From Flavobacteriaceae bacterium (lineage in GTDB: Bacteria > Bacteroidota > Bacteroidia > Flavobacteriales > Flavobacteriaceae), in the NCBI GenBank assembly GCA_013214065.1, contig JABSPK010000006.1:62001-126000 (forward strand): a stretch of 64,000 nt of DNA. Direction: 5' to 3'. Positions 1 through 7,893 of this stretch are shown one piece after another; the first letter of the stretch is position 1, and every line of letters starts with the position of its first letter. A program made the translations under genes and the position numbers. Below the pieces are notes generated by a model that did not search any database, was not told where the DNA came from, and saw only the letters and a list, made by a program, of their open reading frames with translations.

Positions 1-253
1 AGGTCATGGCCGCTAGGTTCGCTTTGGGTACGAAAGCATAGGTGAAAGTCTTATCACTGTTGGGCCACGGGGTCGAAACACGCACTTCGGTAAACCCCTC
101 ACGCTCGATAAGTTGCAACCCGGTGGCATGTTGTAATGTGTAGTCGGTCGATGGTTGGGCAGGTGGTTCCGGTTTGTTTTTAGGGTTGCATTGCAGCATC
201 AAAACCGCCAAAAGGGCGAGCAAGAAAAGGCGTAGGTGGGGTCGTCGCATCAT
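1..253 (-). CDS. BtuF-like periplasmic cobalamin/metal-binding lipoprotein, 3' truncated by window edge
   Basis: Only the first 84 codons are inside the window. The product starts with an arginine-rich n-region, a hydrophobic segment and a lipobox-like LMLQC (Cys22), so it should be a lipoprotein. After a proline-rich linker comes a block with T-P-W-P-N-S-D-K-T-F-T-Y, which resembles the N-terminal strand of ABC-type helical-backbone metal or B12 receptors in Bacteroidetes. It is divergent from a cobalamin riboswitch and a BtuB-type receptor, which favours vitamin B12 capture in the periplasm. ATG codons at 253 and 250 are both possible. A TAnnTTTG element lies 5 nt upstream of the first. An iron-siderophore binding protein is the main alternative. 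Confidence 0.75.
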   Translation of the reverse strand, partial: MMRRPHLRLFLLALLAVLMLQCNPKNKPEPPAQPSTDYTLQHATGLQLIEREGFTEVRVSTPWPNSDKTFTYAFVPKANLAAMT

Positions 254-258
254 GACCT

Positions 259-266
259 CAAAAGTA
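259..266 (-). promoter_or_regulatory. TAnnTTTG -7 element for the BtuF-like gene
   Basis: The minus strand reads TACTTTTG, an exact match to the Bacteroidetes -7 consensus. Only 5 nt separate it from the ATG at 253, so the transcript probably begins at or within a few bases of the start codon. Confidence 0.5.
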
Positions 267-313
267 AGCTTATTTTCGAACTGAAAATGAAGTCGGAATT
301 GCTTACATTCGTC

Positions 314-512
314 GCGAATTTGGTTCGGGTCGTTTGTTGCGATCCGATTAAAAGGGAATTCGGTGTAAGACCGAAGCTGTTCCCGCAACTGTAAACCCTG
401 CCGCTGTCGCGGCACCCAGTTTGGGGCGTCTATTTCCGCAATGCCACTGTTTCGTTGAAATGGGAAGGCCGATAGACGTTGGTAAGCCAGGAGACCTGCC
501 TTATTCGAACAG
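314..512 (+). promoter_or_regulatory. Cobalamin (AdoCbl) riboswitch upstream of btuB
   Basis: The conserved core of the B12 riboswitch is readable in order. AAAGGGAAT with the flanking hairpin CGGTGTAAGACCG starts near 351, followed by TTCCCGCAACTGTAA. GCCACTG is at 443-449, GGGAAGGC at 462-469, and the B12 box AAGCCAGGAGACCTGCC at 484-500. Outer borders are approximate. It lies in the leader of the BtuB-type receptor on the same strand. By family knowledge, bound adenosylcobalamin would lower expression of the transporter. The divergent BtuF-like gene is not in cis to it. Confidence 0.95.
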
Positions 513-554
513 AATGTGAAACTTTCGGGATAGAAGTTTGCATATGGCACACAT

Positions 555-2447
555 ATGGCTTTTCCGAGCAAACAAAAACAAATGAAGAACAACCTTTGGG
601 GGTTTTGTACCCTAGCGCTTTTTAGCGCAACCGCAACGGCACAACAAGACACTGTGGCCGTGAAAAAATTGGACGAAGTGGTGGTCACCGACAGCCGTTT
701 TGCCTTAAAACGTGAAAATTCAGGGAAGACGGTCATCAAGATCGACAGCCTTGAGATCCAACGCAACCAGGGGAAGACCCTGGCCGAACTTTTGAACACC
801 CAGACCGGGTTCGAACTTAATGGAAGCCGGAGCAATGCCGGCCAGAACCTTGGCGTATTCAGTAGGGGAGGGAGCAATCGGCAAGTTTTGGTACTGATCG
901 ATGGCATTCAGGTATCGGATCCTTCCAGCCTTTCCGCTGAGTTCGATTTACGCCTTTTGAACCTGTCACAAATCCAATCGATTGAGATCATCAAGGGGGC
1001 GGCCTCTACCTTATACGGAAATGCGGCGGCCACTGCGGTAATCAACATTACGACCAAAAAAACTTCGGAACCGGGGTGGTCGGTGAACCTGACGTCGAGT
1101 GCTGGTACGAACCAATCGGCCGATGATCAGAATTTTGAGATCAACGATTTTTCGAACGCGGTCAATCTGGGGTATCGTGACGGGCAGTTGCGCGTAGATG
1201 GTTCTTTCAGCAACCAGAACACCAATGGCCTTTCGGCAGCGGTGGGTACCGAATCGGACCCCTTTAACCGAAACAACGCCAGTCTGGGCTTGGGCTATGC
1301 ATTCAGTTCGGCTTTTTCGGCCTCTTTCAAATTCTACTATGATGAATTGAATTTTGCGTTCGACAATGGTTTCCCCGTAGAAGATGCGGACAACAACTCG
1401 AAAAGTGAGCAGTTGCGCTACCAGTTAGGTTCGACCTATACCTATGGTAAAGGGAGTTTGCATTTCAATGCGGCCTTTAACAAGATCGATCGGCAGTTCT
1501 TTTCGGCCTTTCCATCCCAATTCGATTCGGAATCCTTCACCTTTGATCTGTTCCATAAATACATCATTGATTCGAAATGGCACACCATCGTGGGGATTAA
1601 TTTGATCGATCATAAGACGGAGTTCGAAAACGAGGAAACGACCACCTCTATCGACCCCTATGCCAACGTGGTCTATGTATCCGATTTCGGTTTGAACCTG
1701 AATGCCGGTGCCCGATTGAACAATCACAGCGAATACGGCAGCAATCTGGTGTATAACTTCAACCCTTCGTACCGCTTCAAAATACAAGAGGGCTATTTGA
1801 AGTTCTTTAGCTCGTACGCCACCTCCTTTATTGCGCCTAACCTTTCGCAATTGTTCGGGGCCTTTGGACCCAATCCTGATTTGGACCCCGAAGAGAACGC
1901 CACCTTTGAAATCGGGTTCGAATACCGACCGAACAATAACTTCCGGTTCTCTACCTTGTATTTTAACCGAAAGGAGGACAACAACATTGCCTTTGAATTG
2001 ATCGATCCCGACACCTTTGAATTTCAATATCGAAATGTGGATGATACCCTAGTTTTCCGAGGCGTAGAAGTGGAATTAGAGGCTACCTTATCAAAGTATG
2101 TACGATGGGTGGCCAATTATAGTTTTACGGAGAACAAAGAGTTCGAGCTAATTCGTTTGCCCAAGAACAAGGTCAACAGTAAGTTGGATTTTACCTTAAG
2201 CGAACGATGGCTGGCTTCGGTGAATTTCCAGCACAATTCAGGCCGTGAGGATACGGACTTCGGAATCGGCGAAGTGGTCAATTTCGATGCCTTTAATCTG
2301 TTCGGGCTCTATACTTCCTATAGATTCAATGCGCAGGTCAACGCCTTTTTGAACGTGGAGAACCTGTTCAACGAAGAATATTTCGAAGTTGTGGGTTTCA
2401 CCACCCGGGGCCGCAACCTTCGGTTGGGGGTACAGATTAATCTCTAA
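555..2447 (+). CDS. btuB: BtuB-type TonB-dependent vitamin B12 receptor
   Basis: 630 residues from 555, but the in-frame ATG at 582 gives a better signal peptide (MKNNLWGFCTLAL...ATAQQ), so the true start may be 582. A TonB box (DEVVVT) follows the signal peptide. Next comes a plug domain with RGGSNRQVLVLIDG and IEIIKGAASTLYGN, then a beta-barrel with repeated aromatic strands to the C-terminus. The size is that of BtuB (about 600 residues) rather than of SusC. The B12 riboswitch in its leader is strong context for cobalamin import across the outer membrane. A terminator follows directly. The exact corrinoid specificity cannot be read from sequence. Confidence 0.9.
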   Translation: MAFPSKQKQMKNNLWGFCTLALFSATATAQQDTVAVKKLDEVVVTDSRFALKRENSGKTVIKIDSLEIQRNQGKTLAELLNTQTGFELNGSRSNAGQNLGVFSRGGSNRQVLVLIDGIQVSDPSSLSAEFDLRLLNLSQIQSIEIIKGAASTLYGNAAATAVINITTKKTSEPGWSVNLTSSAGTNQSADDQNFEINDFSNAVNLGYRDGQLRVDGSFSNQNTNGLSAAVGTESDPFNRNNASLGLGYAFSSAFSASFKFYYDELNFAFDNGFPVEDADNNSKSEQLRYQLGSTYTYGKGSLHFNAAFNKIDRQFFSAFPSQFDSESFTFDLFHKYIIDSKWHTIVGINLIDHKTEFENEETTTSIDPYANVVYVSDFGLNLNAGARLNNHSEYGSNLVYNFNPSYRFKIQEGYLKFFSSYATSFIAPNLSQLFGAFGPNPDLDPEENATFEIGFEYRPNNNFRFSTLYFNRKEDNNIAFELIDPDTFEFQYRNVDDTLVFRGVEVELEATLSKYVRWVANYSFTENKEFELIRLPKNKVNSKLDFTLSERWLASVNFQHNSGREDTDFGIGEVVNFDAFNLFGLYTSYRFNAQVNAFLNVENLFNEEYFEVVGFTTRGRNLRLGVQINL

Positions 2448-2452
2448 GGGAA

Positions 2453-2480
2453 AGAGCGGCCTCGGCCGCTCTTTTTTTTT
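2453..2480 (+). terminator. Intrinsic terminator after btuB
   Basis: An 8-bp GC-rich hairpin (AGAGCGGC / GCCGCTCT) is followed by nine or ten T. It sits between the convergent btuB and S41 genes and overlaps the stop codon of the latter, so it may serve both directions. Confidence 0.85.
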
Positions 2481-3930
2481 ATTCGAATCGAATGTCTTTG
2501 TCCAACAACATCAAATCCCTGCCTGGGGTGACCAATTGGGGTCCTGCCGATAAACGGGGTATCTCCCGTTGTTGCCCTATCTTAGACGAAACGCCGGTGA
2601 TCTCTTCAATGGCCCGAGCCAACAAAGGTTCACTCACGTCACCCAACACACCGAGGTTTCCGAAATCCTCTTCCAAGTTAATGTCAGGTGCCAGCCCATC
2701 GGTATAATCAAAAAAGCCGTTGGCATTCTCGTTGCGACCGACCAAAGGCTGCAAGGCCCAGCTGTTGGTAGGGTTGATCTCATTTTCACGCGATTGGCTG
2801 TATACGTAATTGTTAGCCGCGTCATCGACCAAGGTAATCGAGAATTCATTCTTACCCCGGGTGGTTTCGCCGATCTGGATGATCTGTACATAAGGGTCCA
2901 AACCGTTCATGACCAACTCACTGGCCGAGGCCGTACGACCACTGGTCAGTACGTACACCCGGTTCAAGTTCAAGGTGTTCAAGGTCGACCCGTTCACCGA
3001 ACTGGCGAAATAATCTTCCAATTGGTTATCGCTTAGTTGGGCCTGTATCTTGGCATTCCAGCGTTGCCTGATGTAAAGGTCGTTGGTATTGGCCCCATAA
3101 ATCATACTGGCCAATAATCGCGATGAATTCACCGACCCGCCTGGGTTATAGCGGACATCCAATATCAAATCCGTCGCCCCATCGGCCACGAATTGCCCAA
3201 AGGCATTGTTGAGTTCGTCATCGAAATCGCGGGTAAACCCATTGTACATCAAATAGCCGATTTTTTGCCCGTTGACATCCAAGGTTTGGGCCACGAAGAC
3301 CGGATTTTCGACCAAACCTTCCAATTTGGTCAGGCTTACTTCTTCAGCCGTATCGGTAATGGTACCGTTGTCGATGGTTGCAAGCCCCAAGGTATAGGTG
3401 TCGTTATCACCGAACAACAACGAAATGTAATTGTCGGCATTCAACTGCTGCCCATCGACCCGGGTGAAAATGTCACCCCGTTCTATGTCTTTGGTAGCGG
3501 CATCGGATCCGGGCACGATATACCGCACATAACCGAAGATGTCGACATTGTTGTCAAAGAATACCAGGCCGAACTCCAGGCCGTTGCTTTTAGAGACCCC
3601 GTTCAAATTGTTGACCAGGGTAGTATAATCTTGGTTCGAAAAGCTGAACCGATCCTCGTTGAATTGGATGTTATCGTAAAAGGTTTGCGGATCGGGTGTG
3701 GCCGCCAAGAAATCGGTGTATTCTTGATCCGAGCCAAAACGATTATCGGCGAGGTCGGGAACTTCGGCTTGCCAGAAATACCAAAAGTTCATGGCTTGCC
3801 ACATAAAATTCTGTACCGTGACCTGATTATTGGTCGGGTCAGGGGTATCGCCGTTGGTCAAATCATCATCATTGTTGCAAGCCGAGAAGATCAAAGCCAA
3901 GGCCGCAAGGAGGGAAAAGTACTTTTTCAT
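2479..3930 (-). CDS. S41 family (C-terminal processing-like) peptidase lipoprotein
   Basis: 483 residues with a lipoprotein signal (lipobox IFSAC, Cys18) and an acidic linker. A PDZ-like region at about 125-170 includes GYVRYIVPGSDA and ERGDIFTRVDG. The S41 catalytic core has RYNPGG (260-265) and TSGRTASASE. Ser335 and Lys360 (in GETTRGK) are 25 residues apart, the same spacing as the Ser/Lys dyad of E. coli Prc. It is expected to be an envelope-anchored serine protease acting on periplasmic or imported protein. Its substrate is unknown. It is transcribed away from the ECF sigma operon and is probably a single gene. Confidence 0.88.
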   Translation of the reverse strand: MKKYFSLLAALALIFSACNNDDDLTNGDTPDPTNNQVTVQNFMWQAMNFWYFWQAEVPDLADNRFGSDQEYTDFLAATPDPQTFYDNIQFNEDRFSFSNQDYTTLVNNLNGVSKSNGLEFGLVFFDNNVDIFGYVRYIVPGSDAATKDIERGDIFTRVDGQQLNADNYISLLFGDNDTYTLGLATIDNGTITDTAEEVSLTKLEGLVENPVFVAQTLDVNGQKIGYLMYNGFTRDFDDELNNAFGQFVADGATDLILDVRYNPGGSVNSSRLLASMIYGANTNDLYIRQRWNAKIQAQLSDNQLEDYFASSVNGSTLNTLNLNRVYVLTSGRTASASELVMNGLDPYVQIIQIGETTRGKNEFSITLVDDAANNYVYSQSRENEINPTNSWALQPLVGRNENANGFFDYTDGLAPDINLEEDFGNLGVLGDVSEPLLARAIEEITGVSSKIGQQREIPRLSAGPQLVTPGRDLMLLDKDIRFE

Positions 3931-4055
3931 AGCGTGTTTTTAGTCGTTGCTGCAATTAGCGTTCCAAAATGGAAAGGGTTTACTATACCTATAACAATTT
4001 GTGCAACGAAAACCCTAAAATAGCGACATCTGAAAAGAATCCATAATTTTTGTAA

Positions 4056-4063
4056 CAAATTTA
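4056..4063 (-). promoter_or_regulatory. Candidate -7 element for the S41 peptidase gene
   Basis: The minus strand reads TAAATTTG, an exact TAnnTTTG match, about 125 nt upstream of the peptidase ATG. It would give a leader of about 120 nt. The region is AT-rich, so chance matches are possible. Confidence 0.3.
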
Positions 4064-4124
4064 GATTAGTGTCGTCATCATGTTGTAGGTCGCAAATTCG
4101 AACTACAAATAACAATACCAACCC

Positions 4125-4634
4125 ATGCAACAAAGCGAGTTTTTAAAAGTTGTAATGCCTTTTAAGGATAAGTTGTACCGATTGGCCAAAAGGTTGCTCG
4201 TCTCGCGTGAAGAAGCCGAAGACGCTACGCAGGAGATCCTGATGAAGCTGTGGTCGAAGAACGAATCGATCGAGCAGTATAAAAGTGTCGAAGCCTTTGC
4301 CATGACGATGACCAAGAACTTTTGTCTGGATCGATTGAAGTCGAAACAGGCCGGTAACCTAAAATTGGTACACAGCAACTATCGTGACGAAAACACCTCC
4401 TTGCAAAAACAATTGGAGGCTGAAGATAGTGTGGACTGGGTAGAGCGGATTATGGATGAACTGCCCGAACAACAAAAAATGGTACTGCAATTGCGCGATA
4501 TCGAAGATTATGATTTTGAGGAGATATCGGAAATGCTGGGCATGAAGCCCACTGCGGTAAGGGTTACCTTGTCAAGGGCCCGAAAGGCGGTACGTGAAAA
4601 ATTAATGGAAAAACACAGCTATGGAATCGGTTAA
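4125..4634 (+). CDS. ECF-type RNA polymerase sigma factor
   Basis: 169 residues with the two conserved ECF regions. Region 2 (about 10-75) contains the EEAEDATQEILMKLW core-binding signature. Region 4 (about 105-160) contains LPEQQKMVLQLRDIEDYDFEEISEMLGM, the helix-turn-helix that reads the -35 element. The next gene overlaps its 3' end by 14 nt and encodes a membrane protein in the anti-sigma position. It is therefore likely to direct transcription of this operon and perhaps itself. The inducing signal is not apparent. Confidence 0.92.
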   Translation: MQQSEFLKVVMPFKDKLYRLAKRLLVSREEAEDATQEILMKLWSKNESIEQYKSVEAFAMTMTKNFCLDRLKSKQAGNLKLVHSNYRDENTSLQKQLEAEDSVDWVERIMDELPEQQKMVLQLRDIEDYDFEEISEMLGMKPTAVRVTLSRARKAVREKLMEKHSYGIG

Positions 4635-5112
4635 AAACATAGAAAAATTATTGGAGAAATACTTTGAGGCCACGACGAGCGTCGCTGAAGAAACTACCCT
4701 AAGGGCCTATTTCGAGGGCGAGGAGGTAGCACCACAGTTCGAGCAATACCGTCCGATGTTCAATTATTTTTCCAATGCCAAAGAGGAACGCTACACCAAG
4801 CTACCAACCCTAACGGAGCCTGTAAAACCCAGAAAAAAGTTCAGCTATAGATGGGCTTCCGTAGCAGCCGCTGTCGTGTTGTCCTTTGGCGTCTATTTCG
4901 GTAATCAATATCGATTGCATTTACAAGAGGTCAGGGAAGCCGAATACGCTTACCAAGAGACCAAAAAGGCTTTGAACCTCCTTGCCGAAAATTTCGGAAA
5001 AGGCACTCAAAGTATCGCCTATCTGCAAGAATACGAAGCCACTAAAACCAAGATGGCCGGGTATCTGCAAGAGTTCGAAGCCGCGAAATCCAAAATTTAT
5101 AACGAAAATTAA
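4621..5112 (+). CDS. Single-pass membrane protein in anti-sigma position
   Basis: 163 residues. An acidic N-terminal cytoplasmic region (about 1-75) contains a helical segment resembling the short N-terminal domain of flavobacterial anti-sigma-like proteins. One membrane segment follows (about 78-95, WASVAAAVVLSFGVYFG), then a charged helical C-terminal domain (about 100-163) with the repeated phrase YLQE(Y/F)EA. It has no signal peptide. The 14-nt overlap with the sigma gene implies translational coupling. Function as the cognate anti-sigma factor is inferred from position and topology. A zinc-binding HxxxCxxC motif of the ZAS class is absent. Confidence 0.6.
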   Translation: MESVKNIEKLLEKYFEATTSVAEETTLRAYFEGEEVAPQFEQYRPMFNYFSNAKEERYTKLPTLTEPVKPRKKFSYRWASVAAAVVLSFGVYFGNQYRLHLQEVREAEYAYQETKKALNLLAENFGKGTQSIAYLQEYEATKTKMAGYLQEFEAAKSKIYNEN

Positions 5113-5129
5113 AATTAAAACGTAAAGAG

Positions 5130-5669
5130 ATGAGAAAGAATATCCTAATTCTATTGGTTGCTTTAGTACCACTATCCGGCTTTTCACAGTCGTTGTTCGA
5201 CAAATACGAAGAACTTGACGATGTGACTTCCGTAGTGGTCAACCAGAGCATGTTCAACCTGTTGGCCAAAATCGATGTGGAGGTCGATGATCCCGAAGCA
5301 CAAGATTTTATGGACATTGCCAAAAGCGTCAAGAGCTTGAAGGTGTTTACCACCGACAACGCCAGTATCGGTGCCGACATGAAGTCTTCGGTGAACAAAT
5401 ACCTCAAGGCTTCTTCCTTGACCGAATTAATGCGGGTAAAAGACAAAGATGCTAATGTCAAGTTCTACATCAAGGAAGGAAAAGACAGCGATCACGTCAG
5501 CGAGTTGTTGATGTTCGTCACCGGTTTGAAAGAAGTCGAAGCCGATGGTCGAAAGTTCGAGACGGTCTTGCTATCGTTAACGGGCAACATCGATTTGAAC
5601 AAAATCAATTCATTGACCAAGAAAATGAACCTGCCCGAAGAGTTGAACAAGGCAGGAAAACAAGAGTAG
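5130..5669 (+). CDS. DUF4252 family secreted protein, paralogue 1
   Basis: 179 residues with a cleavable signal peptide (MRKNILILLVALVPLSGFSQ). The mature part has the DUF4252 pattern: a start of SLFDKYEELDDVTSVVVNQSMF, a central DFMDIAKSVKSLKVFT, and a C-terminal DHVSELLMFVTG...VLLSLTGNIDLNKI. It lacks a lipobox and is probably periplasmic. It follows the anti-sigma-like gene by 17 nt and belongs to the same transcript. No biochemical role is established for this family as far as I know. The repeated pairing with an ECF sigma factor suggests an envelope-response output or modulator. Confidence 0.82.
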   Translation: MRKNILILLVALVPLSGFSQSLFDKYEELDDVTSVVVNQSMFNLLAKIDVEVDDPEAQDFMDIAKSVKSLKVFTTDNASIGADMKSSVNKYLKASSLTELMRVKDKDANVKFYIKEGKDSDHVSELLMFVTGLKEVEADGRKFETVLLSLTGNIDLNKINSLTKKMNLPEELNKAGKQE

Positions 5670-5684
5670 TTTAAGTTGATACCT

Positions 5685-5720
5685 AACAGTGTGCGGCCGG
5701 TAAGGGCCGCCACTGTTTTT
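5685..5720 (+). terminator. Intrinsic terminator between DUF4252 paralogues 1 and 2
   Basis: Arms AACAGTG-GCGGCC and GGCCGC-CACTGTT, with a single bulged T, close a GGTAA-type loop and end in a run of T. It may cut the sigma/anti-sigma/DUF4252-1 transcript or only reduce read-through to the next two genes. Confidence 0.7.
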
Positions 5721-5754
5721 CAAAACACCAAAATCACATCAATCACAACGAACA

Positions 5755-6300
5755 ATGCGACATCATACCATCAAATCACTGATTGCAGCCTTGATGCTGC
5801 TCCCTTCCATGCTCATGGCCCAATCGGTTTTCGATCGTTTCGAAAACGCGGATAATATCGGTTCGGTAACCGTAAACAAAGGAATGTTGGGCATCGTTGC
5901 CAGCATGTCTACCGATGATGCGGATCAAGACACCCGCGATTTCATCGATTTGGCCAAAAGCATCGATAATATCAAAGTCTTCGTTTCGGAAGACAAAAAA
6001 GCATCGGCCGACATGGCCGCTGCCATGAAGAAATACGTCAAATCCTCGACTTTGGAAGAATTGATGAAGATTAGGGACGGCGATACCAATGTGCGTTTCT
6101 ACGTCAAGACCGGAAAGGATGCCGATCATGTCTCTGAACTCTTGATGTTCGTCACCGGGGTCGATGGCAAAAAAGACAGGCCCCATTTCGAAACCGTCTT
6201 GATGACCATGACAGGCGATATCGACCTAAACAAGGTCGGTGCCTTGGTCAATAAGATGAACATGCCCAAACAATTGAAAAAGGTGGAAAAAAAGCGGTAA
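5755..6300 (+). CDS. DUF4252 family secreted protein, paralogue 2
   Basis: 181 residues with a signal peptide ending near LLPSMLMAQ. It is clearly a duplicate of the preceding protein. Shared blocks are SVFDRFENADNIGSVTVNKGM, DFIDLAKSIDNIKVFVSED, VRFYVKTGKDADHVSELLMFVTG and VLMTMTGDIDLNKVGALVNKMN. It lacks a lipobox and is expected to be periplasmic. A terminator-like hairpin separates it from paralogue 1, so part of its expression may depend on read-through or on an internal promoter. Confidence 0.82.
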   Translation: MRHHTIKSLIAALMLLPSMLMAQSVFDRFENADNIGSVTVNKGMLGIVASMSTDDADQDTRDFIDLAKSIDNIKVFVSEDKKASADMAAAMKKYVKSSTLEELMKIRDGDTNVRFYVKTGKDADHVSELLMFVTGVDGKKDRPHFETVLMTMTGDIDLNKVGALVNKMNMPKQLKKVEKKR

Positions 6301-6374
6301 AATCCACTCGATGAAACGTAACAAAACCCAGGTAATCACTACAAATCAATTAGAAATCAATCAATAACGCAGCA

Positions 6375-6914
6375 ATGAAATATTTAGTAAAAAGCCTTTT
6401 AGTGATCGTAGCCTTGGCCTTGGGATCTTGTGCCTCCCAACAGAGTCTACAGGAATATTACGTCGATAACCAAGAGAATCCGAATTTCATCTCCTTGGAC
6501 ATTCCGGCAAGCATCTTGAAAATGGACGAGGTCGACCTGACCGATACCCAAAAAGAAGCAGTCGAATCGCTCCGCAAATTCAACTTGTTGGCCTTTCGCA
6601 AGACGGAGACCAATGAAGCGGATTACAAAATGGAGAAATCGAAGATCAAGGAAATCTTGAAGAACGAGGACTTCGTTGAACTCATGAAGATCAATTCACA
6701 GTACGGCAAAGGGGTCATCAAGTATCTTGGTGACGAGAACGCTATCGATGAGGTCATCATCTATGGGGATAGTAAAGAACAAGGATTCGCCGTGGTGCGG
6801 GTCTTGGGTAAGGATATGAACCCAGCCCACATCGTGCAATTGATGCAGGCTATACAAAAGTCGGATTATGATGGCGCGGATTTGGGCGAAATCGGAAAGT
6901 TCTTAAAAGGATAA
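6375..6914 (+). CDS. DUF4252 family lipoprotein, paralogue 3
   Basis: 179 residues with a lipoprotein signal (ALGSCAS, Cys19), so it is membrane-anchored unlike the two preceding paralogues. The domain is more diverged: NPNFISLDIPASILKM near the N-terminus and VRVLGKDMNPAHIVQLMQAI at the C-terminus take the places of the paralogue blocks. It lies 74 nt after paralogue 2 and is closed by a strong terminator, making it the likely last gene of the sigma operon. Function unknown. A role as the anchored member of a periplasmic complex with the other two is speculation. Confidence 0.75.
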   Translation: MKYLVKSLLVIVALALGSCASQQSLQEYYVDNQENPNFISLDIPASILKMDEVDLTDTQKEAVESLRKFNLLAFRKTETNEADYKMEKSKIKEILKNEDFVELMKINSQYGKGVIKYLGDENAIDEVIIYGDSKEQGFAVVRVLGKDMNPAHIVQLMQAIQKSDYDGADLGEIGKFLKG

Positions 6915-6931
6915 CCAAAACCAACTGACCC

Positions 6932-6969
6932 AAAGATCCCGATCGGTTTTTCCGATCGGGATCTTTTTG
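6932..6969 (+). terminator. Strong intrinsic terminator after the DUF4252 operon
   Basis: A perfect 15-bp stem (AAAGATCCCGATCGG / CCGATCGGGATCTTT) closes a five-T loop and is followed by T-rich sequence. Confidence 0.9.
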
Positions 6970-7057
6970 TTTTAACCATTTGCTAAACCAAAAATGTGAC
7001 CTTCTTAGTACCTTAGTGTCTACCTAATGGAAACACTAACATCTAAACCACATTTTT

Positions 7058-7873
7058 ATGGAAAACGCAGAACTATGGATCAACAAAGGGGTTGACTTCA
7101 TTTCAGAATACGGACTCAAGGTCGTTGGGGCCATTGTCATCTTTATCATTGGGTCGTGGATCATTAAAAGGATCGTCGGTACCGCGCGAAAAGTGATGTC
7201 GAAGAGCAACTATGAGGAATCGTTGCAAAAATTCTTGTTGAACCTGGCTTCTTGGGCCCTGAAAGTGCTTTTGATCATTATCGTTATTTCGACTTTAGGG
7301 GTCGATGTGACCACCTTCGCAGCCGTTCTTGCCGCAGCTGGCCTTGCCGTTGGTATGGCCCTTCAAGGTTCGCTATCGAATTTCGCGGGCGGGGTGTTGC
7401 TGATGATCTTCAAGCCGTATAAGATCGGTGACCTGATCGAAGCCCAGGGCGAACTGGGCGTGGTGAAGGAAATCGAGGTCTTTACCACCAAATTGACCAC
7501 TCCTGAAAACAAATTGGCCATCATTCCGAATGGGGCCATGGCCAACGGAAATATCATCAATTATACCGCTGAAGGAAAGATCCGTGTCGACACCGTTATC
7601 GGGGTCGGTTATGGGGAGGATATCAAAAAGACGAAAGCGGTACTGCTCGAAGTATTGACCTCAAACGAATTGGTCTTGAAAGATCCTGCACCTTCGGTAA
7701 ACGTCTTGGAATTGGCTGACAGTTCCGTGAATTTTGCGGTACGTCCCTTCTGTAAACCGGAACATTATTGGGATGTATACTTTGCTACTTATGAAGGTGC
7801 CAAATTGGCGCTTGACAAAGCGGGTATCGAAATCCCATACCCACATCAAGTCGAAATCCACAAAGAAGGCTAG
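7058..7873 (+). CDS. MscS-family small mechanosensitive channel
   Basis: 271 residues, the length of classical E. coli-type MscS. Three membrane segments are visible at about 18-38, 60-85 and 88-110. The third is the pore helix with the Ala/Gly pattern FAAVLAAAGLAVGMALQGSLSNFAGG. The beta domain follows (FKPYKIGDLIEAQGELGVVKEI and the IPNGAMANGNIINYTA signature), then the alpha/beta C-terminal domain. It would open under membrane tension to release solutes during hypo-osmotic shock. It stands alone between two terminators. Confidence 0.93.
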   Translation: MENAELWINKGVDFISEYGLKVVGAIVIFIIGSWIIKRIVGTARKVMSKSNYEESLQKFLLNLASWALKVLLIIIVISTLGVDVTTFAAVLAAAGLAVGMALQGSLSNFAGGVLLMIFKPYKIGDLIEAQGELGVVKEIEVFTTKLTTPENKLAIIPNGAMANGNIINYTAEGKIRVDTVIGVGYGEDIKKTKAVLLEVLTSNELVLKDPAPSVNVLELADSSVNFAVRPFCKPEHYWDVYFATYEGAKLALDKAGIEIPYPHQVEIHKEG

Positions 7874-7893
7874 GACTTTGTGTTTGTTTTGTT

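Noticed and set aside
1425-2027. Long open frame on the minus strand inside btuB
   Set aside because: It mirrors the barrel region of btuB in another frame, has no start context or family motif, and the plus-strand protein is fully explained.
3193-4023. 276-codon plus-strand frame opposite the S41 peptidase gene
   Set aside because: It is the shadow of the peptidase frame; the minus-strand product has a lipobox, catalytic residues and correct length.
5130-6914. Three-copy DUF4252 region as a tandem DNA repeat or recent amplification
   Set aside because: The copies are related only at protein level; nucleotide identity by eye is low, so the duplications are old.
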